NCBI GenBank assembly: GCA_003024985.2
Contig: PXIH01S0076800.1
DNA length: 12,959 bases
Direction: 5' to 3' (one strand)
Source: Euperipatoides rowelli
Lineage: Eukaryota > Onychophora > Udeonychophora > Euonychophora > Peripatopsidae
The notes beneath the pieces are model-generated. The model searched no databases. It saw only the letters and a list, made by a program, of their open reading frames with translations, and had not been told where the DNA came from. A program made the position numbers and the translations under genes. Shown here in pieces: positions 1-8,355 of the stretch (the stretch's first letter is position 1; the number at the start of each line of letters is the position of its first letter).

Positions 1-273
1 TGAATATTATGATTTCTGTTATGAATATTTTGTTTTATTCAGCTAATTTGGTTACGTAAGTTTTTAGATTGAATATTATACAATATTATATACAGTATAA
101 TAATATATAATAATAATTATTCAAAGCTTTAAGCACAAAGCTTATATATATAGATATATATAGATATCGGGAAAACAATGTTAATTTACAAATAAAATAC
201 AAAACAGACACAACTACAAAAATCGAAACCAACAATACATAGTTATAAAAAAAATATAGCAGAAATACAGTCG

Positions 274-340
274 CTCTTTTTTCCCTCTTCCTCCCTCCCA
301 TTTTTCGCTTTTCCCCTCCCTCCCTCCCCTTCCTTCCTTT
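274..340 (+). repeat. Polypyrimidine (CT/CCT) low-complexity tract
   Basis: The tract is almost entirely C and T, broken only by a few A and G bases, with CCCTC and CCTTCC units. Such tracts are common low-complexity DNA in animal genomes. No coding or splice context around it can be supported. Confidence 0.8.
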
Positions 341-1958
341 GTAGTTTCTCTAAAATTTGAAAAATATTTTTTTTTTTATTAAGTGTTGTTATTCCATGAC
401 AAACAATGAATCATGAACATTACTATTCTACTAGTCATTAAATTCAATTTTTTTCATATTTATCTGAAAATGGTCTCACAGACCCAAATATGATGATGGA
501 CAACAACAGACAATAGTACAGTGAGGTTGTCCCTGTCCTAATCTATTTTTCTTTTTAATATGGTAGGCTATATAATTTTTTTTTTATTTTTTTATTTTTT
601 TATATTAGCCTATAGGCAATTGAATCTTGGGGATTTTAATTAAAAAAACAAAAAAACATCAACAATTCATTAAAATACCAAACAACCTTAATAAACTCCC
701 CTAACCACACAAATATCTACAGACCTACACTTTAACTAGCTTCACTACTTTATTTGTCGACCTATTCAAAAATAAAAACATACCAATTATAACAATTCAA
801 ATACTNATGGCACTATAAAGCACTATATTAGAACTTGTAAAAATCATGGCAACTCATACACTATTTATTACTATTTTTCTGAAACAATCAACTCTTTAAA
901 GTGCCTGGATTCAGCAAAAAAAAAAAAAAGAATTTTATCCTCATTTGCATTTGTTTGCTTCCCATTACCTTTCTGCCTCCCCCTCCCCCTCCATGTACAC
1001 ACGCACATAATTTTTTTTTAAGAAAGCCTAATTTGATTTATATCATGTTGGTGTGAAATGATAAAGTAAAAACATGGCATTATATTGAAATGCTATTTTT
1101 ACAAGTCTTAGTTTAATGCCTTTTTTTTTACACTTATCAATAATAGTGATTGTTGTAGATTTGCATTTGCCTTCACTGTCAATAATAACAGGAAAGTTTT
1201 CATCCAATATTTTGTCTATGCAGACTTAATACCATAATGATTTTTGAAAATTTTATTAAGTGTGTTCCAAAGCTTGTCCTAATTTAGAAATTAATATCTG
1301 CAAAATTTTATTGTAGTTTTGCACGCTTCCTTTTCCCTGTGAGTATATTTTATATTCAGGCCACTAATTTATAAATATGTTTATACTTGTAGCTATGTTA
1401 AGACATGTACAGAAATGAATGCTGCAAGATTGTGTAAAATATTTTGGTTTTATATACAATTTTAATGTTTAAAATCACTAAAAAATAAAGCCTAGTTTTA
1501 TGTATAAAACTATGTTGTTGATTTTTTATGAAATATCTATTTAGATAAACTGTTTAAATTTATTTAGATAGAGTTGATACCGATACAGTAGAGCTAACAA
1601 AATATTGATATATGATCTCCCAAATCTGATCTTTATAAATGTAATCAACCAATAAAGTATTTAGCATTATAGCCAGTTTGATAAACTTTAATTTATTTAA
1701 TAGAATTGTGAGTTTATCTCCAATAGCTAGCTGAGTTGTGCTGAAAAATGGTTTCCAGCTAGAAGAAAATTTTGAATTATTTCAAGCTTCGTTAATTTTG
1801 TTATAATTTTGAAATTCAAATCTTTATTGTTTAAGAATTAAATATTCTTGTACAAAATACAGGTGTATTTACAGTACATATATATAAATATATAATATAT
1901 AGAAAATTAATTAATAGCTAAAAGAAATGAATAAAAAAAACATAGAAAAGAAAGAGTA

Positions 1959-1986
1959 CCCCCCCCCCCCCCCCCACACACACACA
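1959..1986 (+). repeat. Poly-C run joined to a CA microsatellite
   Basis: Seventeen consecutive C bases (1959-1975) run directly into a CA dinucleotide repeat of about six units. Poly-C runs of this length are unstable and error-prone in sequencing, so the exact count may be unreliable. Similar G runs occur at 6263-6272 and 9226-9235, the latter ending in an N. Confidence 0.9.
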
Positions 1987-2120
1987 ATTAGAAGTAAACC
2001 CAATAAATCCTTCAAAAATATAAATCAAAATATAACAATAAGATATCTATTACAATTTTAAATTGAAACCTCAAATGCAAGAAATATATATTCTAAGTTG
2101 TCAGAAGCTTCATATTATTG

Positions 2121-2143
2121 TTGTATATGGTTAACATATACAA
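2121..2143. repeat. Short perfect inverted repeat (9-bp arms)
   Basis: TTGTATATG and CATATACAA are perfect complements separated by GTTAA. This could fold into a small hairpin. It is AT-rich and isolated, and may be chance. Confidence 0.5.
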
Positions 2144-2221
2144 TATGAATAAGTGAATTTTGAAAGAAAAATATAGTTTTTGTTGTCTATGATGCAACTC
2201 TGAAAATACAAAAACAGCAAA

Positions 2222-2300
2222 AGGTTTGTTGGTGTAATGGAGGCTGAGGTAAACTATCTTTTGTCCAGGATTAGAATCCTATGTGAATGCCGACCGATTC
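2222..2300 (+). repeat. Possible tRNA-derived SINE head (A and B box-like)
   Basis: TGGTGTAATGG at 2230-2240 fits the RNA polymerase III A-box consensus TRGYNNARNNG at every defined position. GATTAGAATCC at 2269-2279 matches the B-box GGTTCGANTCC at 9 of 11 positions, missing the usual C of TTCGA. The spacing of 28 bases between boxes is normal for a tRNA gene or tRNA-derived SINE. I cannot fold a convincing cloverleaf with paired acceptor ends, so a functional tRNA is unlikely. A decayed SINE head is the best reading, and chance is not excluded because no tail or flanking duplication was recognised. Confidence 0.35.
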
Positions 2301-2578
2301 TTAAAATCATAATATAAATAAACTATGTTTAAAAGGAATATTAGATAGTAGTAGGACTGTAGTAACCCAATTTAAATAATACTAAATGCATTAACATTTT
2401 TGAACAGACAATGATTAACTTTATTTGAACTTTCAATGGTGACAAAATATAAAGGCCTCACAATTTAGCTCGTAAATTAAGCTAGCATAAGTAACCTAAA
2501 AATTAAACAATTGTGTGAATGTACAACTTTCAACTCGTGCAAGGTCAAACAGTACCAACACCAGGGCTTGAAATTAAC

Positions 2579-2647
2579 ACTAGCCCCAGGCTAGTGAATT
2601 TAAAATTGGCTAGTGTTAATAAAAGTAAACTAGCCTAACTGGCTAGT
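2579..2647. repeat. Subterminal GGCTAGT repeat cluster of the hAT element
   Basis: Five 7-bp copies in both orientations occur within 69 bases just inside the left terminus: ACTAGCC at 2579 and 2629, GGCTAGT at 2589, 2608 and 2641. Related copies sit 28 to 46 bases from the right end. Multiple short subterminal repeats are how hAT transposases typically recognise their ends, so these are inferred binding sites. Confidence 0.55.
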
Positions 2648-3455
2648 AAAGTTTTGAATACTTCTTATTAAGTCAAAGCCTTGTATGAAATAAATAAACA
2701 TAGAAAGCAAAATGATTTTTTTAAATAATTATTTAAAAAAAATATAATTCAATAAGAGAAACAAACCAGAAATAACATAAAAAAGCATTAGGATTTATTT
2801 TAATTAAAATTAAAGAATTGGTACAATAAAATGTAGTAATCTAGTCTAATTTGAATAAAAACAAATATTCTCTCAATTCTATAGAATTTTTTAATTTGAC
2901 ACTAATTTGTTCCTCCCTTGCTGTTTTCCCACCCAAAATTCTATTTCTGTCTTCCTGCCCTCAAAAACTGTGACCCATGGGCAAATAAGCCTTGGCTCTA
3001 GGGCTTTTCACCAATATTATTATTATTATGATTAAAACATCTTTGTTTAGTAACTATTTAAAAAATATAAATAGCAGGATGATTTCAATATTGTCTTAAT
3101 AAGTACACACGGTCATTCCTGGAATTAAGTTTTGGAGTGACACTCCTGGATTGAAACTCCAGAATTTTTATCGATTTTGTACACATGATCATTCCATTTC
3201 CTCAAACCTCATTTATTAAGTCAAGCAAATAAATTTTTCATGGGGCCGATGTTAATGAAGTAATTATGTATTTCCTGACCTAATTTTTATTTTATATTTC
3301 CAAAGATAGCGCGAACTTCACTTACATAAATGTGGGTGGTATTCCAGTACGGTTGTTACAAAATATAGATTTACAATAAAATAAATCAATATAGCCTACA
3401 GTGAATAAATAGTGAAAAAATACTTTGCAAAGATAATAAATATATAATTTGCTAT

Positions 3456-3900
3456 GGTGTTTATTGTTTATTGTAGCAAGAAAGTGGGGTCCTTATCCAC
3501 AGATGATCTCCTGGACCCCTTTGTTTATACGAAGTTAATAAATAAATAATGAAAAATTAAATAAATACAAATAAAACATAAATAAAAATAAATACATTAT
3601 GTTGTGGTTGTAAATAAATATTAGGCTATATACAGTAAATTACAGAAATGTAAACAAAATTTGTTTTATCAGAGAAAAATTAAAAAGTTTGGATTTGAAT
3701 TCATTTATTGAATTTGCCATCGGAATGTTTGTTGGTAGGCTATTCCTTACATAAGGAGCCATATGATAAAATGAATAGGATGCCTGAGTTGAAGACCTAT
3801 TTGCTACTCTCAAGCCTTTTCCTTCTTGTAATCTAGTGCTTATACTTATGAACTGACTGTTTATGTTGAGAATCTCAAATAGATCAATATAAAAATAATA
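3456..3900 (-). pseudogene. LINE 3' end: reverse-transcriptase C-terminal tail and 3' UTR
   Basis: Read on the minus strand, about 3900 down to the stop at 3640-3642 gives one open frame whose end contains YHMAPYVRNSLPTNI followed by NSINEFKSKLFNF. This is the characteristic extreme C-terminus of CR1/L2-like and related LINE polyproteins (an aromatic-x-APxxWNSLP-type motif, then a short 'FKxxL' helix). Here the usual Trp is replaced by Arg. After the stop comes an AT-rich 3' UTR with a terminal stem (GGGGTCC at 3486-3492 pairing with GGACCCC at 3513-3519) and an AATAAACAATAAACA end near 3456-3472. A 3' hairpin plus a short tandem tail fits the CR1/L2 group. The copy is heavily 5'-truncated. 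Upstream sequence (3907-4149) is open but not recognisable as reverse transcriptase. Confidence 0.7.
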
Positions 3901-4163
3901 TTGTTACTACTGTTTTCTATTATTTGAATAATCTTTAGATGGATTGTTATTATATACAATATTTGTATAAATATCTTTTAAAAATTCAGGTGAATTAATG
4001 AAAACACGATTTTCTTGAGCCATTTTCTTGATATATACAGTAAATGCAAGTAAACAGCGTGCAACTATTAACAAAGAAAAACTGTGCAAAAGTTTAGAAA
4101 GCTGCTGCCCCTGAATCCTCCTTGTTAGCGCATGCATATGGTCTTTCACATCTAGTTTTTATG

Positions 4164-4346
4164 TGTACACATGGTCAGTTTTGGAGTGTCATTCCTGGAA
4201 TTAATTCCCGGATTTCTGACATCAGAAATCCATCATTCTTAAAATAACTGTCACCTTCCGGGAATGAAGGCCGTACACACAATGAGGAAAGTGACGTTGT
4301 GGAGCATTCATTCCAAAACTTAATTCTAGGAATGACCGTGTGTACT
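4164..4346. repeat. Short imperfect palindromic repeat, MITE-like
   Basis: The unit starts GTGTACACATGGTCA and ends in GGAATGACCGTGTGTACT, so the ends are imperfect inverted copies. Internally there is a stem GATTTCTGA/TCAGAAATC (4211-4230, two-base loop), and the TCATTCC or GGAATGA word recurs in both orientations. The outer right end is shared with the larger TA-flanked element. It may be the right terminus of that element or an independent short MITE. Confidence 0.5.
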
Positions 4347-5027
4347 TAGCTTTAAAGGTACGGGTAATCTGGATTTTTTTTTTAAATAATTCTTTTTTTT
4401 TTTTCACGTTTGTAAAAAAAATGATCAAGAAAAAAACAATTCAATGGTGATAACACTCCTGGATAAGCAGACACTTCTGGATAAGCAATCAACAAGATCA
4501 GAATCAGTTTGTATTAAAGAGAGTATCTCAATCTGAGATTGGCTACTTATTTATTTTTAAAAGTTCAACTCTGAAGAGATAAACAATAAATTTATAGCAT
4601 ATTTTTATAGGCCTTTTAAATAGGCCTATAATTGTTAATAGCTTAATCATGTTCATTTAGATTGTGAAATAGTGTGGTAATCATTTTATATAAATTGGCT
4701 AGGAAGGAGAAGGGGGAACACTTCAGAGACTTGGCCTTTCAAAATTGAAAATTTTCAGATTATTTAGAGTGGTTTAAAATGTGAAAAAAAAGCAGTGACA
4801 TCCAGGATTTTTACCTTTTTATCAAATAATCTGTGAGAGGGGGTAGGAGATAAGGGTCTGAAAGCTCTCCATCTCCCACACACACACAGGAATAACATTC
4901 CTTAAAAAAAAAATCCACCTGATTAGATTATGTGTCTGTCTTATGGCTACTAAGAAATTTGTGTGACTAGTATACTAGCCAACCAGGCTAGCAGTCAAAA
5001 AATGTAATTTCGAACTCTGACCAACAC

Positions 5028-6310
5028 CACAATCTGCTTGATTCCATTTTGAAAGTTCTATTATAAATTTAAGCCCTTAAATCAGGGCATATTATATCAT
5101 GGAAAGTTTTGATAGAGATAATTAAATTTGTCTTATTTTTGTTATATCTATTTGAGAAACATAAGCATTCTAATCTTGCTGATGTCTTTTAACTATGTAT
5201 ATACTGTAACTTTATTGTCCTTGCAGAAATATTCAAGAATATTGCATGAATTCACAAGTGACTTACATTTTGCCCATCCAACTGAATACTAGCCTTGTTT
5301 TCCCTTCCTACTCTCCCGAATCTTGCCATATAAGATAAAGTTGAGCACTTCATTGGTGGAGAAGGGAGCCTTTTGACCAATCGTGGCCAAAATAGACATG
5401 AAAACATGGAAATCTGTTGAATAGGCAGGGGATTTTTTTTCTTTTTAGGTGGAACAGGGTGGAAAAATAGTTAAAATGGCTTGAAAAATCGATTTTAGGA
5501 TTGATTTAATTTTCAAAATCTTCATTCAATTTTAAATAAAATATGAAATTTGACATGAAATTTAATGTTTATTGTATGAAAATAATCAATTTAGCAACCC
5601 TATGTCATAAATTTTTCAGCTAATAATTGGAAAAATTAAAAACAAAGAGCAAAATTAGACCAACTTTACCGACTCGTAATTTTATTATTCATTTGAATAA
5701 ATTAATGTTTTTTTTTTTTAAATTCAAATTAAATGTCTTCTATTGAAATAAAATAATTTTTGTTTATGTCATTATTTTTAACCATATGTTTTAGAAAAGT
5801 TATTTTGTGAACATTCTTCCTTGAAATATTCAAATGAGCTGAAAAGTACAATATTTATTGATCTAGTATACCACAAGTGACTTCAACAACCAATCAAAAT
5901 TGATGACTTTCCATAATCTTTTGCACAAACGTCACTAGAGCCTATTAACTTACCCAGTCAGTTCTGTTTTCATTAACTGTGCTTGTCTAACATGATAGCA
6001 ACCTTTATTTATTTACAGTTCTAAGTTTCACCTTAACTCCTAAGTGTTAAACCCACTACGCTCCAACCCTATAATAATCAAGAGGTGCAATAAACCATTT
6101 TTGTTAATTTTGACAACTTGACCATCAGCACAACCTTTAACCAGTCAAGTTTCAGGAAATGTGCAGTTGTTGGAAAAACCACAAATTGGGTCAGAAAATG
6201 CCTTTTTACATTTTTATCTTTGATAACAGATGAGTGCCATCTAATTGCAATGTCAAAAGAGAGGGGGGGGGGATCAAACAGATAAAAAATTTATTTTTAA
6301 TTTTTTAAAC
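5028..6310. other. Unassigned AT-rich stretch
   Basis: I see no gene, RNA or bounded element here. Sequence complexity is a little higher at 5200-5460 and 5860-6230 than in the flanks, but every reading frame is broken by stops. A run of ten G bases lies at 6263-6272 and an N at 6312. CCAAT-like words near 5356, 5380 and 5890 and a pyrimidine-AG at 5214-5226 are isolated and do not support a promoter or exon. Confidence 0.5.
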
Positions 6311-6314
6311 ANTA

Positions 6315-7009
6315 TTAGGCAATTTTTTTTTCTAGGTTCTTTTTTGAAACCCTAATAGATTTTTTAAACTTGCTTTGACATAATTTATAACTTAATTTGT
6401 CTTCGTCATTATTTGAACTTTTAAATTTTCTAAATGCTCTTTGCTTCATATTAAATTCCTCTCTAACCTCATTAGTAAACCATTTAAGATTATTCCTATC
6501 TTTTGATCTTATTTTCATTGAATACATTTTTTTACATTTATTTCTAACTCACTTTTAAATATCTCCCACTTAACTTTTGTACATTTACCGTCGAAAATAT
6601 CCTTCCAATTAACTGAACCGAGTATTCTTCTTAGTTTATTAAAATCTGCTTTACTAAAATCTAGAACTAACATATCAATTCCTCTAATTTCATCATTTAA
6701 AGTCAAATTAAACCTTATAATATTATGATCACTATTACCAAGATGTTCTCCGATTTTTATATCACTAACAATAAAAAGATCTGAACTAAGTACCAAATCT
6801 AGTATTGCCTCACCTCTAGTTGGCTGCAAAACATGTTGCCTAAGAAAACAATCCTGAACTATTTCTAAAAACTCATTACTGACACTCAAATTAGCTACCT
6901 CATCATTCCAATTAATATTTGCACAATTAAAATCACCCATAACTAATCCCCCCTTCGAAGCTACATATACAATTTGATCATGTAATTGTTTATCATTTAA
7001 AGCGGGCAC
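6315..7009 (-). pseudogene. CR1-like LINE fragment: endonuclease domain C-terminal half and linker
   Basis: On the minus strand the first frame (7009 to 6515) starts without a true ATG and encodes the second half of an apurinic-like endonuclease/exonuclease/phosphatase domain. It shows GDFNCANINW (the D-x-N element), QPTRGEAILDLVLSSD, and NSDHNIIRF near residues 92-100, where SDH holds the catalytic Asp-His pair. A linker with LDFSKADFNKLRRILGSVNW follows. The frame then shifts once near 6515-6527 into KDRNNLKWFTNEVREEFNMK and a Lys/Arg-rich segment ending at 6315, which in this family joins endonuclease to reverse transcriptase. Such proteins nick target DNA to prime reverse transcription. 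The N-terminal half of the domain and the whole reverse transcriptase are missing. Only one frameshift in 700 bases suggests a relatively young copy. Confidence 0.88.
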
Positions 7010-7046
7010 TTAATTCAATATTTTCAAGCGGGTACTCTAGGGTTAA
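7010..7046. repeat. TTAA-bounded piggyBac-like terminal sequence
   Basis: The 37-bp segment begins and ends with TTAA. Its right end reads CTCTAGGGTTAA, the complement of the TTAACCCTAGAG terminus also seen at 11504. The bases immediately left of it (AGCGGGCAC at 7001-7009) resemble the inverted GTGCCYGCT terminus of the same family. It may be a nearly completely deleted MITE, or two abutting right ends. TTAA targets and CCCTAG ends are characteristic of piggyBac. Confidence 0.45.
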
Positions 7047-7255
7047 TCGAATATGAAGAAATGATGAATTAAACATGACTTTTAAAGTAAAAATAAATCA
7101 ATTTAGCTTTTGTTTACATTAGCACTGATAATACACTTTAAAGGAGTTAAACAACTTCCAATGATTTATAGAAACTTTCATTTCATCAACCCATATATTT
7201 TCAAATGTTTATACAAGATATACTGTATGTTTAACCACTCCTTGATTACTGTTCT

Positions 7256-7658
7256 GTGATATACTCATTCACCAATAAAACTGACACTCATAAACTTAAC
7301 ATATTTAGGAGCATCTCCAAAAGAGTTTATCAACTTACAGGTTTTTCATATTCGCATAGATTAAGATATTTGCAAATGTTAACATCTCAACAATGTAAAA
7401 TTAGATATGACCTGCTGTTCACTTTTAATATTTTCAGAATATTCTTTTTGTCAAAAATGAAAATGTGGCTCATACTAGAGGTAATGATAAAAAACTTACT
7501 GTATATATTTATCTCAGAACTCTTTGGTGCGATCCAGATTTCTTTCATTAAGAGTTATTGTTTGGTGGAATGCTCTCCCTGTCAGCGTTATAAATGCTCA
7601 GTTCTTTGATTATTTTAAAGCATCTCTTGATTTGTTCTTCCTTCATATTGTTTTATAA
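7256..7658 (+). pseudogene. CR1-like LINE fragment: reverse-transcriptase C-terminal tail
   Basis: The plus strand encodes the end of a CR1-clade LINE reverse-transcriptase protein in three successive frames. From 7256 comes FRSISKRVYQLTGFSYSHRL, then a stretch ending KIRYDLLFTFNIF, matching the family's 'TKRIPGL..LSYEERL..L' and '..RLRGDLI..YKI' blocks. From 7474 comes TRGNDKKL. From 7512 to the stop at 7656-7658 comes a segment with SRFLSLRVIVWWNALP and a closing FDYFKASLDLFF, matching the conserved 'FFSNRVVNIWNSLP...FKNRLDKF' end. At least two frameshifts make it inactive. The catalytic FADD region and everything upstream are absent. It faces the endonuclease fragment on the other strand about 250 bases away. 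Confidence 0.8.
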
Positions 7659-7665
7659 AAAATTA

Positions 7666-8190
7666 TTTACTAATTATAAAAAAAAATCTTTATGTTTATT
7701 GCTTAACAAATTAATCATATTTATTTAAAAAAACAGGTTTTAGTATTGGATATCATTCATTTTCATTATAGGTGCCTTGAAAAGTGCCAGTCCAGGCGTG
7801 AAATCGATGTTTGATAGGCCCAAAAAATTTTTTTTAAACAATTATGATTTTTAATACATGCAGTGTGAAAGAGTTTATTAGATGTCATTCAAAAAAAATA
7901 TCTTTACTTTCAACGTTAGTATTTGTTTACCTTCAGTCCAGACCCCCCCAAAAAATAAAAAAATCCGTTATTCATTTACAAGGCATTTATACCACTTAGC
8001 ATGACTTCCACCATTTTATGGATTATTTCACCTTTATGTCTACTGAATAAAACACTTTTATGAGGATAAACAACTAATTCTAAGGTTAATATTAGGTTAA
8101 AAATCAATTTTATTTACAAACTTTTATTTTAAATGTTTTATTTCCTTATCAGTGTTCTCCAGAAAGCAATCAATAATGAAAAAGAAATCA
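7666..8190. other. Unassigned AT-rich stretch, possible gypsy LTR territory
   Basis: No gene is visible. The interval lies beyond the stop codon of the gypsy pol remnant, in the direction where a 3' long terminal repeat would sit. A terminal repeat cannot be recognised because no second copy is present in the window. Confidence 0.4.
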
Positions 8191-8204
8191 CTCTTCCCCC
8201 TTCC
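8191..8204 (-). promoter_or_regulatory. Candidate polypurine tract of the gypsy element
   Basis: Read on the minus strand this is GGAAGGGGGAAGAG, followed immediately by TG, and it lies about 150 bases past the pol stop at 8356-8358. LTR retrotransposons place a polypurine tract directly before the TG of the 3' LTR to prime plus-strand DNA. Position and composition fit, but the LTR is unverified, and the plus strand could equally be read as a pyrimidine tract before an AG. Confidence 0.25.
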
Positions 8205-8355
8205 ATTTTAGGAAAAGTAAGAAAGGACAATTGTGAGAGTGTTACTGTGGACAGTTTATTTACAAATGTCTTTGCTAATTGCTCAAATCATTTCAATCCA
8301 TTTTTGCTCAGACATACTCTCTTGAGAAAGATTTAAATTTTATTAAATGTTCACA

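Larger units (their letters stand above)
1..2220. other. AT-rich non-coding stretch with simple repeats
   Basis: I see no gene in this stretch. It is very AT-rich, with long T and A runs (for example near 577-605 and 917-929) and AT-rich self-complementary DNA near 80-175. A nearly pure polypyrimidine tract lies at 274-340 on the plus strand. One N is at 806. The part around 1320-1510, with moderate complexity and AATAAA-type signals near 1485-1490, could be an old 3' untranslated region, but no adjoining coding sequence is visible. The only open frame, on the minus strand at 86-301, is a low-complexity Tyr/Ile/Leu/Phe peptide and is not a gene. Confidence 0.6.
3102..4346. mobile_element. TA-flanked element with 39-bp terminal inverted repeats
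   Basis: The left end, starting AGTACACACGGTCATTCC, and the complement of the right end match at 37 of 39 positions (3102-3140 against 4308-4346). A TA dinucleotide flanks each side (3100-3101 and 4347-4348), as expected for Tc1/mariner-type or other TA-targeting MITE-like elements. No transposase is encoded. A LINE 3' end fills much of the interior. Related GTACACA-containing motifs also occur internally near 3179, 4164 and 4273, so an alternative is that two separate short copies of one palindromic MITE family, left (about 3102-3195) and right (4164-4346), flank the LINE. The superfamily is not settled, since a TA pair alone is weak evidence in such AT-rich DNA. Confidence 0.6.
2562..5019. 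mobile_element. Non-autonomous hAT-type DNA transposon, 2.46 kb
   Basis: The element begins CAGGGCTTGAAATTA and its other end, read inward on the minus strand, begins CAGAGTTCGAAATTA. Its flanks are an exact 8-bp duplication, ACCAACAC, at 2554-2561 and 5020-5027. An 8-bp duplication with CAGRG termini is the signature of the hAT superfamily. Subterminal copies of GGCTAGT or its complement ACTAGCC cluster at the left (2579-2585, 2589-2595, 2608-2614, 2629-2635, 2641-2647) and at the right (4974-4980, with a GGCTAGC variant at 4986-4992); they are candidate transposase-binding repeats. No transposase frame exists inside, so the element must have been moved in trans. Its interior is occupied by a second inverted-repeat element and a LINE tail, so the original element was probably only about 1.2 kb. 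Confidence 0.85.

Noticed and set aside
86-301. 71-residue minus-strand open frame
   Set aside because: Low-complexity Tyr/Ile/Leu/Phe peptide from AT-rich and polypyrimidine DNA, with no domain.
474-487. GGTCTCACAGACC resembling the MITE subterminal block near 11684
   Set aside because: The word is self-complementary and short, no TTAA-bounded partner was found nearby, and similarity does not extend.
3097-3101. TTAA directly before the left AGTACACACGG terminus, suggesting piggyBac
   Set aside because: The right terminus is followed by TAGCTTTAA, so TTAA is not in register; TA is the only flanking duplication that fits both ends.
3907-4149. 80-residue minus-strand open frame upstream of the LINE tail
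   Set aside because: No recognisable LINE or transposase motif; its N-terminal part overlaps no known block. Retained only as unassigned interior of the TA-flanked element.
4222-4428. 68-residue minus-strand open frame
   Set aside because: It runs across the right inverted repeat and its TA junction, so it is a chance reading of terminal-repeat DNA.
5209-5230. Pyrimidine-rich sequence ending in CAG, resembling a splice acceptor
   Set aside because: No downstream open reading frame of useful length and no donor site with coding continuity.
8133-8336. 67-residue plus-strand open frame
   Set aside because: No family resemblance, and it lies antisense to the predicted gypsy polypurine tract and 3' end. 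A LINE linker origin was considered but no motif supports it.
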